Shown here: positions 1-7,108 of the stretch, piece by piece
Position numbering within the stretch: position 1 is the first letter of the stretch
Layout: each line of letters starts with the position of its first letter
NCBI GenBank assembly: GCA_023419055.1
Contig: JAEZYO010000403.1
Location: 1-15,708, forward strand
Length of the DNA stretch: 15,708 nucleotides
Direction: 5' to 3'
Source of the DNA: Pseudomonadota bacterium
GTDB taxonomy: Bacteria; Myxococcota; Polyangia; Polyangiales; Polyangiaceae
Notes under the pieces: generated by a model
What the model saw: the letters and a program-made list of their open reading frames with translations, nothing else
The model's database searches: none
Told to the model about the DNA's origin: nothing
Position numbers and translations under genes: made by a program

Positions 1-1412
1 TCGACAACCTGCGCCAGGCCATCCTGGTCTTCGACGGCGACGGCAGGGTGGTGAACGCGGAGTCGCGCCAGGCGTCGCTCTTGTTCGGGAGCGCCGAGCT
101 CGAGGGGCGCCGTGTCGCCGAGCTCCTGTACCCGGAAGCGGGCGGCTGGGACGCCGAGCTCCGAGCGTTCGACGACTGGCGAAGCCTCGCGTTCGGCGCG
201 ACACCGGAGGATTTCGACGAGGTGAAGGCGTTCGCTCCTCCGTCGGTGCGCTTACCGAGCGGGAAAGGCGAGCTCGCGCTCGAGCTCGAGTTTCGCCCCA
301 TCGTGCGCGCCGGCCGGGTCGAGCGCGTGATGTTGCTCGCCACCGACGAGACGGAGAAGGTTCGCCTCGAGCGGCAGGTGCTCGCGCAGAGCGAGCGTCA
401 CGCGCGACAGATGGCAGCGATGCGGCGCCTGGTCTCCGCGGGCGGACAGGAGTTCGTCCGCTTCCTCGAGGCTTCGCGGCGCAGGCTCGCTCGAGCGAGG
501 GCGCTCTCCGCCGCGAAAGTGGCGTCGCACGGCGATTTCAACGAGTGCTTCGGCATCGTCCACACCCTGCGCGGTGAGGCCAGGGTGCTCGGCCTGGACG
601 ATCTCGCCGACGAGGCGGAGCGGGCCGAGGTCGCGCTCGCCGAGGCTCGAAGGGCCGCTTTGGTCGCGGAGGGCGCTCCCTCGCTCGGCGGGATCGAGGC
701 GCGGCTCGGGCGGGCCGGCGGGCTCGTCGACGAAGCCGAGCGCCTCTTCATCGAGGCGTCTCCGAGCGGGCGCGCGGTGCTCGAGCAAGTCACGGTGCGG
801 AGACCGGATCTCGCGGCGCTCTGCCGCTTGTCGAGCGAGCACGGCGGCGAGCTCGCGCGCCTCGCCGAGCGGGTTTCGGCGCGCAGCCTGGGCGAGCTCG
901 TCGCGCCGCTCTCCGACAGCGTCCCGCGTTGGGCCGAGGCGGTGAACAAGCGCGCGCGGCTCGAGATCGAGGGCCGGGAAGTGTTGATCCCCGAGCGCCT
1001 CGCGGCCGTGCTCACCGGCTCGCTCACTCACCTGACCAAGAACGCGATCGCGCACGGCATCGAGGCTCCCGAAGAGCGCGAGCGCACGGGCAAGCACGCC
1101 GTGGGCCTCGTGCGCATTTCTGCTTCCCCGGCCGCAACCGGCCTTGCGGGCGCCATCTCCATCGACGATGACGGGCGCGGAGTTGCTTCGAATCCGCTGC
1201 TCGCCGCGGCGCTCTCCGCCGGCGGAGCTTTGGCGGGCAGGGACTCGTTTCGCTCGGCGCCCCCGACCGACGACGCCGAGCTCGCCGGGCGCGGGGTCGG
1301 GCTCTCCGCCGTGGTACGAGAGCTCGAGAGTATCGGGTTCATGTTGTCGATAGAGCAACGCCCGAGCGGCGGCTCGCGCTTCTCCATCTCGTCGCGTGAG
1401 GTGCGCTCGTGA
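1..1412 (+). CDS. PAS / Hpt / CheA-type ATPase sensor histidine kinase (5' end outside window)
   Basis: A sensor histidine kinase that should phosphorylate a conserved His and pass the phosphate to a receiver, most likely the gene right behind it. The frame is open from base 3, so the N-terminus lies upstream. Numbering here starts at the GTG at position 48. A PAS-like fold covers roughly the first 105 residues and is followed by a short coiled stretch. An Hpt-like helix pair carries the motif HTLRG, with His at about residue 172. From about 280 to 450 it matches the CheA P4 ATPase: an N box (HLTKNAIAHGIE) followed by PEER, a G1 box (DDDGRG) and a G2 box (GRGVGL). There is no CheW-like P5 domain at the C-terminus and no HisKA helix motif, so it is not an ordinary chemotaxis CheA. 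The gene ends in a GTGA overlap with the response regulator gene. Family assignment is firm; the signal sensed is unknown. Confidence 0.88.
   Translation, partial: DNLRQAILVFDGDGRVVNAESRQASLLFGSAELEGRRVAELLYPEAGGWDAELRAFDDWRSLAFGATPEDFDEVKAFAPPSVRLPSGKGELALELEFRPIVRAGRVERVMLLATDETEKVRLERQVLAQSERHARQMAAMRRLVSAGGQEFVRFLEASRRRLARARALSAAKVASHGDFNECFGIVHTLRGEARVLGLDDLADEAERAEVALAEARRAALVAEGAPSLGGIEARLGRAGGLVDEAERLFIEASPSGRAVLEQVTVRRPDLAALCRLSSEHGGELARLAERVSARSLGELVAPLSDSVPRWAEAVNKRARLEIEGREVLIPERLAAVLTGSLTHLTKNAIAHGIEAPEERERTGKHAVGLVRISASPAATGLAGAISIDDDGRGVASNPLLAAALSAGGALAGRDSFRSAPPTDDAELAGRGVGLSAVVRELESIGFMLSIEQRPSGGSRFSISSREVRS
1398..1401 (+). promoter_or_regulatory. Ribosome binding site (GAGG) of the response regulator gene
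   Basis: GAGG lies inside the last codons of the kinase gene, seven bases before the GTG at 1409. It fixes the non-ATG start of the receiver gene. Confidence 0.6.
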
Positions 1413-1849
1413 GCACGACGCCGCCGGGGCGCTCGGATCAGGCGGGCCGCATCGTCGTCATCGACGACAGCTGGACCATCCTCGAGCAGATCAAGCAAAC
1501 GCTCAACGCTTGCGGCTACGACGTCAGGACCACGACAGGTGCCGACGTGGCTGCCAGGCTCGTGCGAACCGCGGACCTTGCGATCGTCGATTTTCACATG
1601 CCGGGGATGAACGGGACCGAGGTGCTCGCCGAGCTCCGCAAGGCTGCACCTCGCGAAGGATGCTGCCTCTTCTATCTTTACACCTCCGATCGCGACGAGG
1701 CCGCGCGCTACGCCGAACATGGATTCGACGGCGCCTTCCTGAGGAAGGGCGAGGAAGCGGCGCTCGTGCCGCAGGTGGACGCCGTGTTCCGCACCGTGCG
1801 GATGAGGAGCCTGGCGGAGCGCATGCGGAGAGCGCGCAGCACGGCTTAG
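1409..1849 (+). CDS. Single-domain response regulator (receiver)
   Basis: A cytoplasmic CheY-like receiver of 146 residues, the probable phosphoacceptor of the kinase encoded just upstream. The acidic pair is Asp19-Asp20 (VIDDS), the phosphorylated residue is Asp61 (IVDFHMPGMNG), the switch Thr is about 92 (YTSD), and the conserved Lys is 113 (FLRKGEE). The usual Lys-Pro pair is replaced by Lys-Gly. After the receiver there is only a basic helix of about 25 residues (RMRSLAERMRRARS), so there is no DNA-binding or enzymatic output domain and the output is probably by protein contact. The GTG start overlaps the kinase stop codon by 4 bp and has GAGG at 1398-1401, seven bases upstream, which supports this start and translational coupling. 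Confidence 0.9.
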   Translation: MSTTPPGRSDQAGRIVVIDDSWTILEQIKQTLNACGYDVRTTTGADVAARLVRTADLAIVDFHMPGMNGTEVLAELRKAAPREGCCLFYLYTSDRDEAARYAEHGFDGAFLRKGEEAALVPQVDAVFRTVRMRSLAERMRRARSTA

Positions 1850-1906
1850 AGCCGGCTTTTAGGCTCCGACTTGTCACTCCTCGGTGGGCGGAAGTAGGGT
1901 CGGCGC

Positions 1907-4216
1907 GTGCGTCCCGGCCTCGCTGCTCAAGCTCGCGCTCTGATCCTCGGCCTCCTTACGGCGCTGACGATCGTTTTGATGGGCGGGGTCGCATTCGCCG
2001 ACAGCGCGAAAAATCTCCTGGCTGGCGCCAAACCCAGCGCGTCGAGCGGTGTGACCTCCGTCGAGCGGCTGACCGACGGCGTCGCCGCCGTGGACGGCGA
2101 GACCTGGAAGACGCCACTCAGCGCTCGCTTCGCCGGGTTCGACGCTTTCGTGACCTACGATCTCGGCGAGGAGCGCGAGCTCGTCGCGCTCGTCTTGCAG
2201 GGCGACAACAACGATCGCTACGAGGTCGCGCTCTCGAGCGACGGGAAGACCTTCCAACCTGCCTGGGTGGCGAGCGAGCAGCGGCGCGGCGGATTGCAGC
2301 TGCGCTCCACGAAGGACCTCGGAGCGCGCGGCCGTTACTTGCGCCTCCGGCCCGTGAGCGGCGACGACGCTCTCGGCGTGACCGAGCTCCAGGCATTCGA
2401 AGCGTTGCCGACCCCGTTCCCGCCGGACCTCCCGCGCAAGACCGGCGTTTCGCTCGATCGACGCGTGCGTGATCGGACCCTGGTGTTCGGGCTGGCACTG
2501 ATTTTCGCGTTGCTGGTGGTAAGAGCCCGAGCCCAAAAGGAGGTCTACGCGCTCGCGCTGTTCGTCGTCTTGGCCGCTGGGTACGGCCTGGCAGAAGCGC
2601 TCGGCGCAGCTTGGCCCGTCTCGAATCGCGAGGTATCGCTCGTGCGTGCCGTGGTGGCCGCGGTCGCTGCCGTGGCCGTGGTGAGGCTCGGGTTCTCGCC
2701 CGCGCGCTACCCCGTACACCGCGCCCTGGTCACGTCGGTGCTCGCCCTGTGCGCGATCCTCGGCGTGCTCGCGTTCTACAACCTAGGGCGCCCGCAGTTC
2801 TACGATGTCGCCGCGCGGCAGCCGACGTTCGCTCACTACCTCGACCTTCGACAGTACTACACGAGCGCCAAGTACTTCCGTGAGCTTGGCTACGAGGGCA
2901 CCTACGAGGCCGACGTGCTCGCGTACGGCGCGGACTCCGGGCAGTCGCTCGAGAGCCTCGCCAAGACCCCGATGCGGGACCTCTACTCGCTCCGCGACAG
3001 CGACGTAGGAGCGCAGCGAGCTCGCATCGAGGCCAGGCGAGAACGCTTCACTCCCGAGCGCTTCGAAGCGTTCCGCGCCGACGCCCGCTTCTTCCGCTCG
3101 GTCATGGGCACCCGTCACTACCTCGAGACGCTCCAGGACTTCGGCGCCAACGCGACGCCCTTCTGGATGAGCGTGGTGCACGTCCTGTTCGACGCGGTTC
3201 CTCCGAGCAACCTGGCGTTCACGATCACCGGGAGCTTCGACGTGCTCCTCTTGCTCTTGACGCTCGTGGTAGTGGGCAGGACCTTCGGCCTCGCCGCCGC
3301 CCTCCTTTGTGGGGTCGTGTTCGGCGCGAACGATTTCGTGATGTACGGGACGAACTGGGGTGGGGCCACGCTCAGACACGACTGGCTCTTTTGCCTCGGG
3401 CTCGGCGCGTGCGCGATTCGTCGCGAGCGGTTCGCGCTCGGGGGCGCCCTGTTCGGTGTCTCCACGATGATTCGCGCTTTCCCGGCGCTCGCGCTCGCCG
3501 GGATCGGGCTCGCCGCGGCGTGGCGCGAAGTGGACGCCTACCGCAAGCTCCGTCGCCTGCCGACTCGCGTCGAGCTCGTCGAACGGCAGCGCGACGTGCT
3601 CCGGGTGGCCGCCGGTGCGCTCGGGGCGGCAATCTTCGCTTTCGCTTTCGCCTGGCTCGTACTGCCCGAAGCGTCTTGGATCGAGTGGTACCGAAAGGTT
3701 GCTCTAGGCGACGCGGAGCCTCATCCCGCGACGCTCGGCTTGCGCGTGTTGCTCGGCGGTTCGGAGTTCAACCAGGCGTCCGTCCTGCGAGCGCGGGTGA
3801 CGGTGTACCTCGCGGCCGTCGTGGTGTTCGGCGGCGCCGTCGTGCTCGCCTGTCGGAGTCGCCGGCTGGATCACGCCGCGCTGCTCGGGCTCGTGCTCGT
3901 TCCGGTCGTGTTCTCGCCGGCTCCCTACTATCTCCACCTGATCTACGTCCTACCCTTGCTCGCGTTCGACGGCCGGGTGCCGGGAGAACCGCTCGCTACG
4001 TTGAGCGCGAAGTCGGCCTCGCTCGTCCTGCCGTTGCTCGTGCTCTGCGCGGCGCAGTACTTCGCCGTCCCGATCCCCGACTGGGGGCTCCATTTCGCGC
4101 TCGAGAACGCGATGCTCTTCGTCGCCCTGGGCGCGCTCCTGTTCTTGCTCGAGCGCGATCGCGTGCGAGCGTTCCTGAACGAAGCGCCGTCCCAGAGCGC
4201 GGACACGAGCGAGTGA
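1907..4216 (+). CDS. Polytopic membrane protein: F5/8-type C (discoidin-like) domain plus GT-C-like membrane core
   Basis: A 769-residue integral membrane protein. Residues 1-31 look like a signal peptide ending Ala-Phe-Ala. Residues about 35-165 resemble an F5/8-type C (galactose-binding-like) domain: a conserved Asn-Leu-Leu opening, a LTDG turn, and a closing strand pattern RYLRLRP...VTELQAFE. The remainder has about 12 hydrophobic segments. After the first four comes a long extramembrane loop with HYLDLRQYYTSAKYFRELGY at residues 310-329. A later segment pattern, GVSTMIRAFPALAL, resembles the 'Lys/Arg-x-x-Pro' helix of GT87-type mannosyltransferases. I infer a lipid-linked-sugar glycosyltransferase of GT-C fold acting on the periplasmic face, but no catalytic Asp can be assigned with confidence. 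The start is a GTG with AGGG at 1896-1899. The 57-bp gap to the response regulator could place it in the same transcript. An uncharacterised membrane protein without enzyme activity remains possible. Confidence 0.75.
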   Translation: MRPGLAAQARALILGLLTALTIVLMGGVAFADSAKNLLAGAKPSASSGVTSVERLTDGVAAVDGETWKTPLSARFAGFDAFVTYDLGEERELVALVLQGDNNDRYEVALSSDGKTFQPAWVASEQRRGGLQLRSTKDLGARGRYLRLRPVSGDDALGVTELQAFEALPTPFPPDLPRKTGVSLDRRVRDRTLVFGLALIFALLVVRARAQKEVYALALFVVLAAGYGLAEALGAAWPVSNREVSLVRAVVAAVAAVAVVRLGFSPARYPVHRALVTSVLALCAILGVLAFYNLGRPQFYDVAARQPTFAHYLDLRQYYTSAKYFRELGYEGTYEADVLAYGADSGQSLESLAKTPMRDLYSLRDSDVGAQRARIEARRERFTPERFEAFRADARFFRSVMGTRHYLETLQDFGANATPFWMSVVHVLFDAVPPSNLAFTITGSFDVLLLLLTLVVVGRTFGLAAALLCGVVFGANDFVMYGTNWGGATLRHDWLFCLGLGACAIRRERFALGGALFGVSTMIRAFPALALAGIGLAAAWREVDAYRKLRRLPTRVELVERQRDVLRVAAGALGAAIFAFAFAWLVLPEASWIEWYRKVALGDAEPHPATLGLRVLLGGSEFNQASVLRARVTVYLAAVVVFGGAVVLACRSRRLDHAALLGLVLVPVVFSPAPYYLHLIYVLPLLAFDGRVPGEPLATLSAKSASLVLPLLVLCAAQYFAVPIPDWGLHFALENAMLFVALGALLFLLERDRVRAFLNEAPSQSADTSE

Positions 4217-4323
4217 TCGCCCTCGGATTCTCGCGCAGTCTACGGGTGTCACGCCAGCTGTGCTTGCTCGCGCTGAGCGCTCGTAAAGCTTCACGGGCTA
4301 GTTTTTGCGCAAGGGGGGCGGAA

Positions 4324-4350
4324 TTGACTCGAGAGTCGCTCTCGGGTCGA
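4324..4350. promoter_or_regulatory. 12-bp dyad (hairpin or operator) just upstream of the YfiR-like gene
   Basis: The arms 4324-4335 and 4339-4350 pair over 12 bp, with two G-T wobbles and a three-base TCG loop. The core is GACTCGAGAG facing CTCTCGGGTC. The dyad ends two bases before the GGAG ribosome binding site at 4353-4356. No T tract follows, so it is not a standard terminator. It could be a leader hairpin controlling translation or a repressor operator. TTGACT at 4324-4329 and TCGAAT at 4347-4352 are 17 bp apart, so a promoter spanning the dyad is also possible, but its transcript would start past the ribosome binding site. Confidence 0.45.
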
Positions 4351-4352
4351 AT

Positions 4353-4356
4353 GGAG
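4353..4356 (+). promoter_or_regulatory. Ribosome binding site (GGAG) of the YfiR-like gene
   Basis: GGAG lies six bases before the ATG at 4363 and supports that start. It sits directly next to the dyad at 4324-4350. Confidence 0.6.
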
Positions 4357-4362
4357 CACTGA

Positions 4363-4938
4363 ATGGGTAGGAGACCTTTCCTGTGCCTCGCGTTGCTCGC
4401 GCTCGCGCTCACGGGAGGGTCAGCGCGGGCCGACGACGAGGTCCTCGTCCCCGTGCCGCTGCAGATCGAGCTCTTGACCAAGGTCGCTGCCTACGACAAG
4501 AACCTGCCCGGGCGCGCTCGTCAGGGCGTGCGCGTCCTGATCCTGACTCGTGCGGGCAAGCCGCTCGCCAGCCGCGTGGCGCAACAGGCGGCGCGCGCGC
4601 TCGACGGCAAGAGCATCGTCGGACAACCCGTCGTCGTCTCCCAGGCGGAGTTCACGAGCGGACCGGAGCTCGGTCGCAAAGTGAAGGAAGACGGAATCGC
4701 CATCCTATACGTGACTCCCGGCTTCGAGGCGGGCGAGCTCAAGTCGATTTCGAGCGGCCTCGTAGGGGCGAGCGTGTTGAGCGCCGGCGCCGTGGCAAGC
4801 TTCGTGCACGAGGGGGTCGTGCTCTCGTTCGATCTGGTGAGCGGCAAGCCGAAGTTGCTCGTGCACATCGCCCGCGCGCGCGATCAGCATGTCGAGCTCT
4901 CTTCCTACGTCCTCAAGCTGGTGAGGGTCGTACAATGA
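4363..4938 (+). CDS. YfiR-like (DUF4154) periplasmic protein
   Basis: A 191-residue exported protein with a signal peptide at residues 1-23 (hydrophobic Leu/Ala core, cleavage after Ala-Arg-Ala). The mature part follows the DUF4154/YfiR pattern: an opening helix (LQIELLTKVAAYDKNL), an alternating strand pattern (VRVLILT), a central strand (IAILYVTPG), and the family's closing signature of Gly-rich strand, basic strand and final helix (VLSFDLVSGKPKLLVHIA, then ELSSYVLKLVRVV). In Pseudomonas, YfiR restrains a membrane diguanylate cyclase. Many family members elsewhere lie next to TonB-dependent receptors, as here. The two Cys pairs of Pseudomonas YfiR are absent, since no Cys remains after the signal peptide, so redox control as described there is unlikely. 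It overlaps the receptor gene by 4 bp (ATGA), indicating co-translation. No cyclase gene is in the window. Confidence 0.72.
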   Translation: MGRRPFLCLALLALALTGGSARADDEVLVPVPLQIELLTKVAAYDKNLPGRARQGVRVLILTRAGKPLASRVAQQAARALDGKSIVGQPVVVSQAEFTSGPELGRKVKEDGIAILYVTPGFEAGELKSISSGLVGASVLSAGAVASFVHEGVVLSFDLVSGKPKLLVHIARARDQHVELSSYVLKLVRVVQ

Positions 4939-7097
4939 CGCCTCGTCTCTGTCTCTCGCTCGCCCTCGGCGCCGCGCTGCTCGCACCCGCTGCTGCCTCG
5001 GCAGAGGATCTGGAGGGCCTACTCGACACGTCGGTGGTGAGCTCCGCGTCGAAGTCCGCGGAGACGGTGAGCGTCGCCCCTGCGACCTCGATCGTGATCA
5101 CGGCGGAAGAGCTGCACAGCTACGGCATCCACAGCGTGGACCAGGCCATCAATTTCCTCGCCTACGGCATGGTGGCGGAGCGGCGCTTCCAGACGGCGGA
5201 GGTCGGCGCGCGAGGCGTGCTTCTGACGAGCGACTTCGGCAGCCACGTGCTCTTGATGGTCGACGGTCACGTGCTGAACGAGCAATGGGGCGCGACCGCG
5301 TACTTCGATCGGGGCACGACCATCCCTCTCGAAATCATCGATCACATCGAGGTCGTGCTCGGCCCGGGGTCGGTCCTCTACGGTTCGAACGCGATGCTCG
5401 GGATCGTGCACGTCGTCACCAAGCGCGCCAAAGATTACGAGGGGGCTCACGTGGTGTTCGAGGGGGAGGTCCCGACCACGCTCCGCATCGCCGGAGGTTT
5501 GGGCAAGGAGTTCGAGCTCGCAGGCACTCGCGCCGAGGTGGTCTTCGAGCTCGAAGACTACGTGCAGAACGGTCCGACCTTCGACTTCGGGCCACAGGAC
5601 GTAGGCCCCGATGCGGTGACCGGCGAGCCGCGTGATTTCGATCCGAACCCGGAGGATCGCGTCTATCCGGCCGGGATCTGGGGCGGAAGGGGCGACGACG
5701 CCTTCTACAGCCACGCTCCGGCCGCCTACCTGAAGCTCAGGCTCGGTGAGCTGCAAGTCGCGGCCCGAGCGGCGATGTACGACCGCTCGTACCCGAGCGA
5801 CGGCGGGAACTTCGACGATCCCGATAGCCACGAGGTCGACCATTGGGCTTCGGTCGACGTCAAGTACAGCGCCGTTCTATCGGCCGCGTTCGGGCTCTCG
5901 ACGCGGCTGTACGGCGACATCTACCAGTACGATCAGTACTGGACCAGCAACGGCGCGGAGGACTGCCTCGAAGGGCAAGACGCGGGGTGTCTCTGGCACC
6001 TCGAGGGCACCGCGCGCTGGATAGGGCTCGAGCCGCAGCTCACCTTCGATTGGTTCGAGGACCAGCGCGCCACCACGTTGATCGGGCTCGACGGGCGCAT
6101 CAAGCACATCGACTCGAGCGTCGACTTCATCGACAACTCGACCGACGAGAGCCCCGGCGCCATCGGAGCGTACGAGCACACGGAGGAGGCGCTCGCCGCG
6201 TACCTGCAGCAGACGTTCTGGTTCACCGCGTGGCTAGGAGCGAACGCGGGCGCCCGCCTCGACGTGGACGATCGCTTCGGCAGCCACTTCTCGCCGCGCG
6301 CCGCGCTCGTGACGTTGCCCTGGCAGGGGGGCACGCTGAAGGGCATCTATTCCGAGGCATTTCGAGCCCCGACGGCTTTCGACATCTATTACAACGACCC
6401 CGACGGCCAGGTCCCCGGCGGGTCGGAGCTAGAACCCGAGACGGTGCGCTCCATCGAGGCGAGCCTCGAGCAACGCTTCGGCGCGCAGGCGCTCACGTTC
6501 AGCGCCTACCAGGCTTGGTGGAACGATCTTTTGCTCGTGCAGGAGCTCGGCCCCGAAGAAGTCGAGGCAGCCGTCGCGCGGGGCGAGCTCGAGGACCGGG
6601 TCGAGTTCGCCTATCAGGTGAAGAACGTCTCGCGCATCGAGAGCTACGGCTTCGACGTCGGCTATCAGGGCTCGTCGCTCGAGGGACGCCTGCGGTACGG
6701 CGTCGGGTTGAGCGAAGCCTTCGCGCGCCGTGAGGAGCCGGGCGCCGCGAAGGCGTTGCTGAACGTCGCGCCCCAGACCTTCGGCAACGCGCGCGTCTCG
6801 TACGATTTCTCCGGCAGCCTACCCACGCTCGCGCTCGCGGTGCGCTTCGTCGGCGAGCGGCCCGCGGACGACTACCCGGACGCAGGCTTCGTGGACCCCT
6901 TCGTCGAGCTCCGAGGCACCGCTACGGGCACGACCCCGCTCCCCGGGCTCTCGTATCGGGTCGGGGTGAACTACATCAGCGCCGAGCACGGCTCGTACGT
7001 CGTCCTCGGCGGGAGGCTCCCGAACGGTGAGCGCGAGTTCGTCCCGAACGATCAGCTGCGCGCCTTCGTCGGGTTGAGCTACGATCTTCCGCTCTAG
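4935..7097 (+). CDS. TonB-dependent outer-membrane receptor
   Basis: A 720-residue outer-membrane beta-barrel importer or signal transducer powered by TonB. Residues 1-23 form a signal peptide (cleavage after Ala-Ser-Ala). A mature N-terminal stretch (LLDTSVVSSASKSAETVSVA) is typical of receptors whose TonB-box region runs straight into the plug. The plug at about 48-165 shows APATSIVITAEEL, the RGV/LLMVDG strands and the closing signature GPGSVLYGSNAMLGIVHVVT. The rest is a 22-strand-type barrel with alternating polar and aromatic residues. Barrel loops are rich in Asp, Glu and Asn. The last residues are YDLPL, without the usual terminal aromatic. The start is the ATG inside the stop codon of the YfiR-like gene; the frame is open farther upstream, but the signal peptide identifies this start. 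Substrate is unknown. Confidence 0.88.
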   Translation: MTPRLCLSLALGAALLAPAAASAEDLEGLLDTSVVSSASKSAETVSVAPATSIVITAEELHSYGIHSVDQAINFLAYGMVAERRFQTAEVGARGVLLTSDFGSHVLLMVDGHVLNEQWGATAYFDRGTTIPLEIIDHIEVVLGPGSVLYGSNAMLGIVHVVTKRAKDYEGAHVVFEGEVPTTLRIAGGLGKEFELAGTRAEVVFELEDYVQNGPTFDFGPQDVGPDAVTGEPRDFDPNPEDRVYPAGIWGGRGDDAFYSHAPAAYLKLRLGELQVAARAAMYDRSYPSDGGNFDDPDSHEVDHWASVDVKYSAVLSAAFGLSTRLYGDIYQYDQYWTSNGAEDCLEGQDAGCLWHLEGTARWIGLEPQLTFDWFEDQRATTLIGLDGRIKHIDSSVDFIDNSTDESPGAIGAYEHTEEALAAYLQQTFWFTAWLGANAGARLDVDDRFGSHFSPRAALVTLPWQGGTLKGIYSEAFRAPTAFDIYYNDPDGQVPGGSELEPETVRSIEASLEQRFGAQALTFSAYQAWWNDLLLVQELGPEEVEAAVARGELEDRVEFAYQVKNVSRIESYGFDVGYQGSSLEGRLRYGVGLSEAFARREEPGAAKALLNVAPQTFGNARVSYDFSGSLPTLALAVRFVGERPADDYPDAGFVDPFVELRGTATGTTPLPGLSYRVGVNYISAEHGSYVVLGGRLPNGEREFVPNDQLRAFVGLSYDLPL

Positions 7098-7108
7098 CGG
7101 GCCTCCTT

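Noticed and set aside
1850..1868. Possible terminator (GAGCC...GGCTC with TTTT) after the response regulator
   Set aside because: The stem is only 5 bp, and the T run lies in the loop rather than after the stem.
4271..4312. Short palindromes (GAGCGCTC, TTGCGCAA) in the gap before the YfiR-like gene
   Set aside because: Eight-base palindromes of this composition are expected by chance in high-GC DNA.
4383..4934. In-frame upstream extension of the TonB receptor frame
   Set aside because: It overlaps the YfiR-like gene entirely, is Arg-rich shadow sequence, and the signal peptide begins at 4935.
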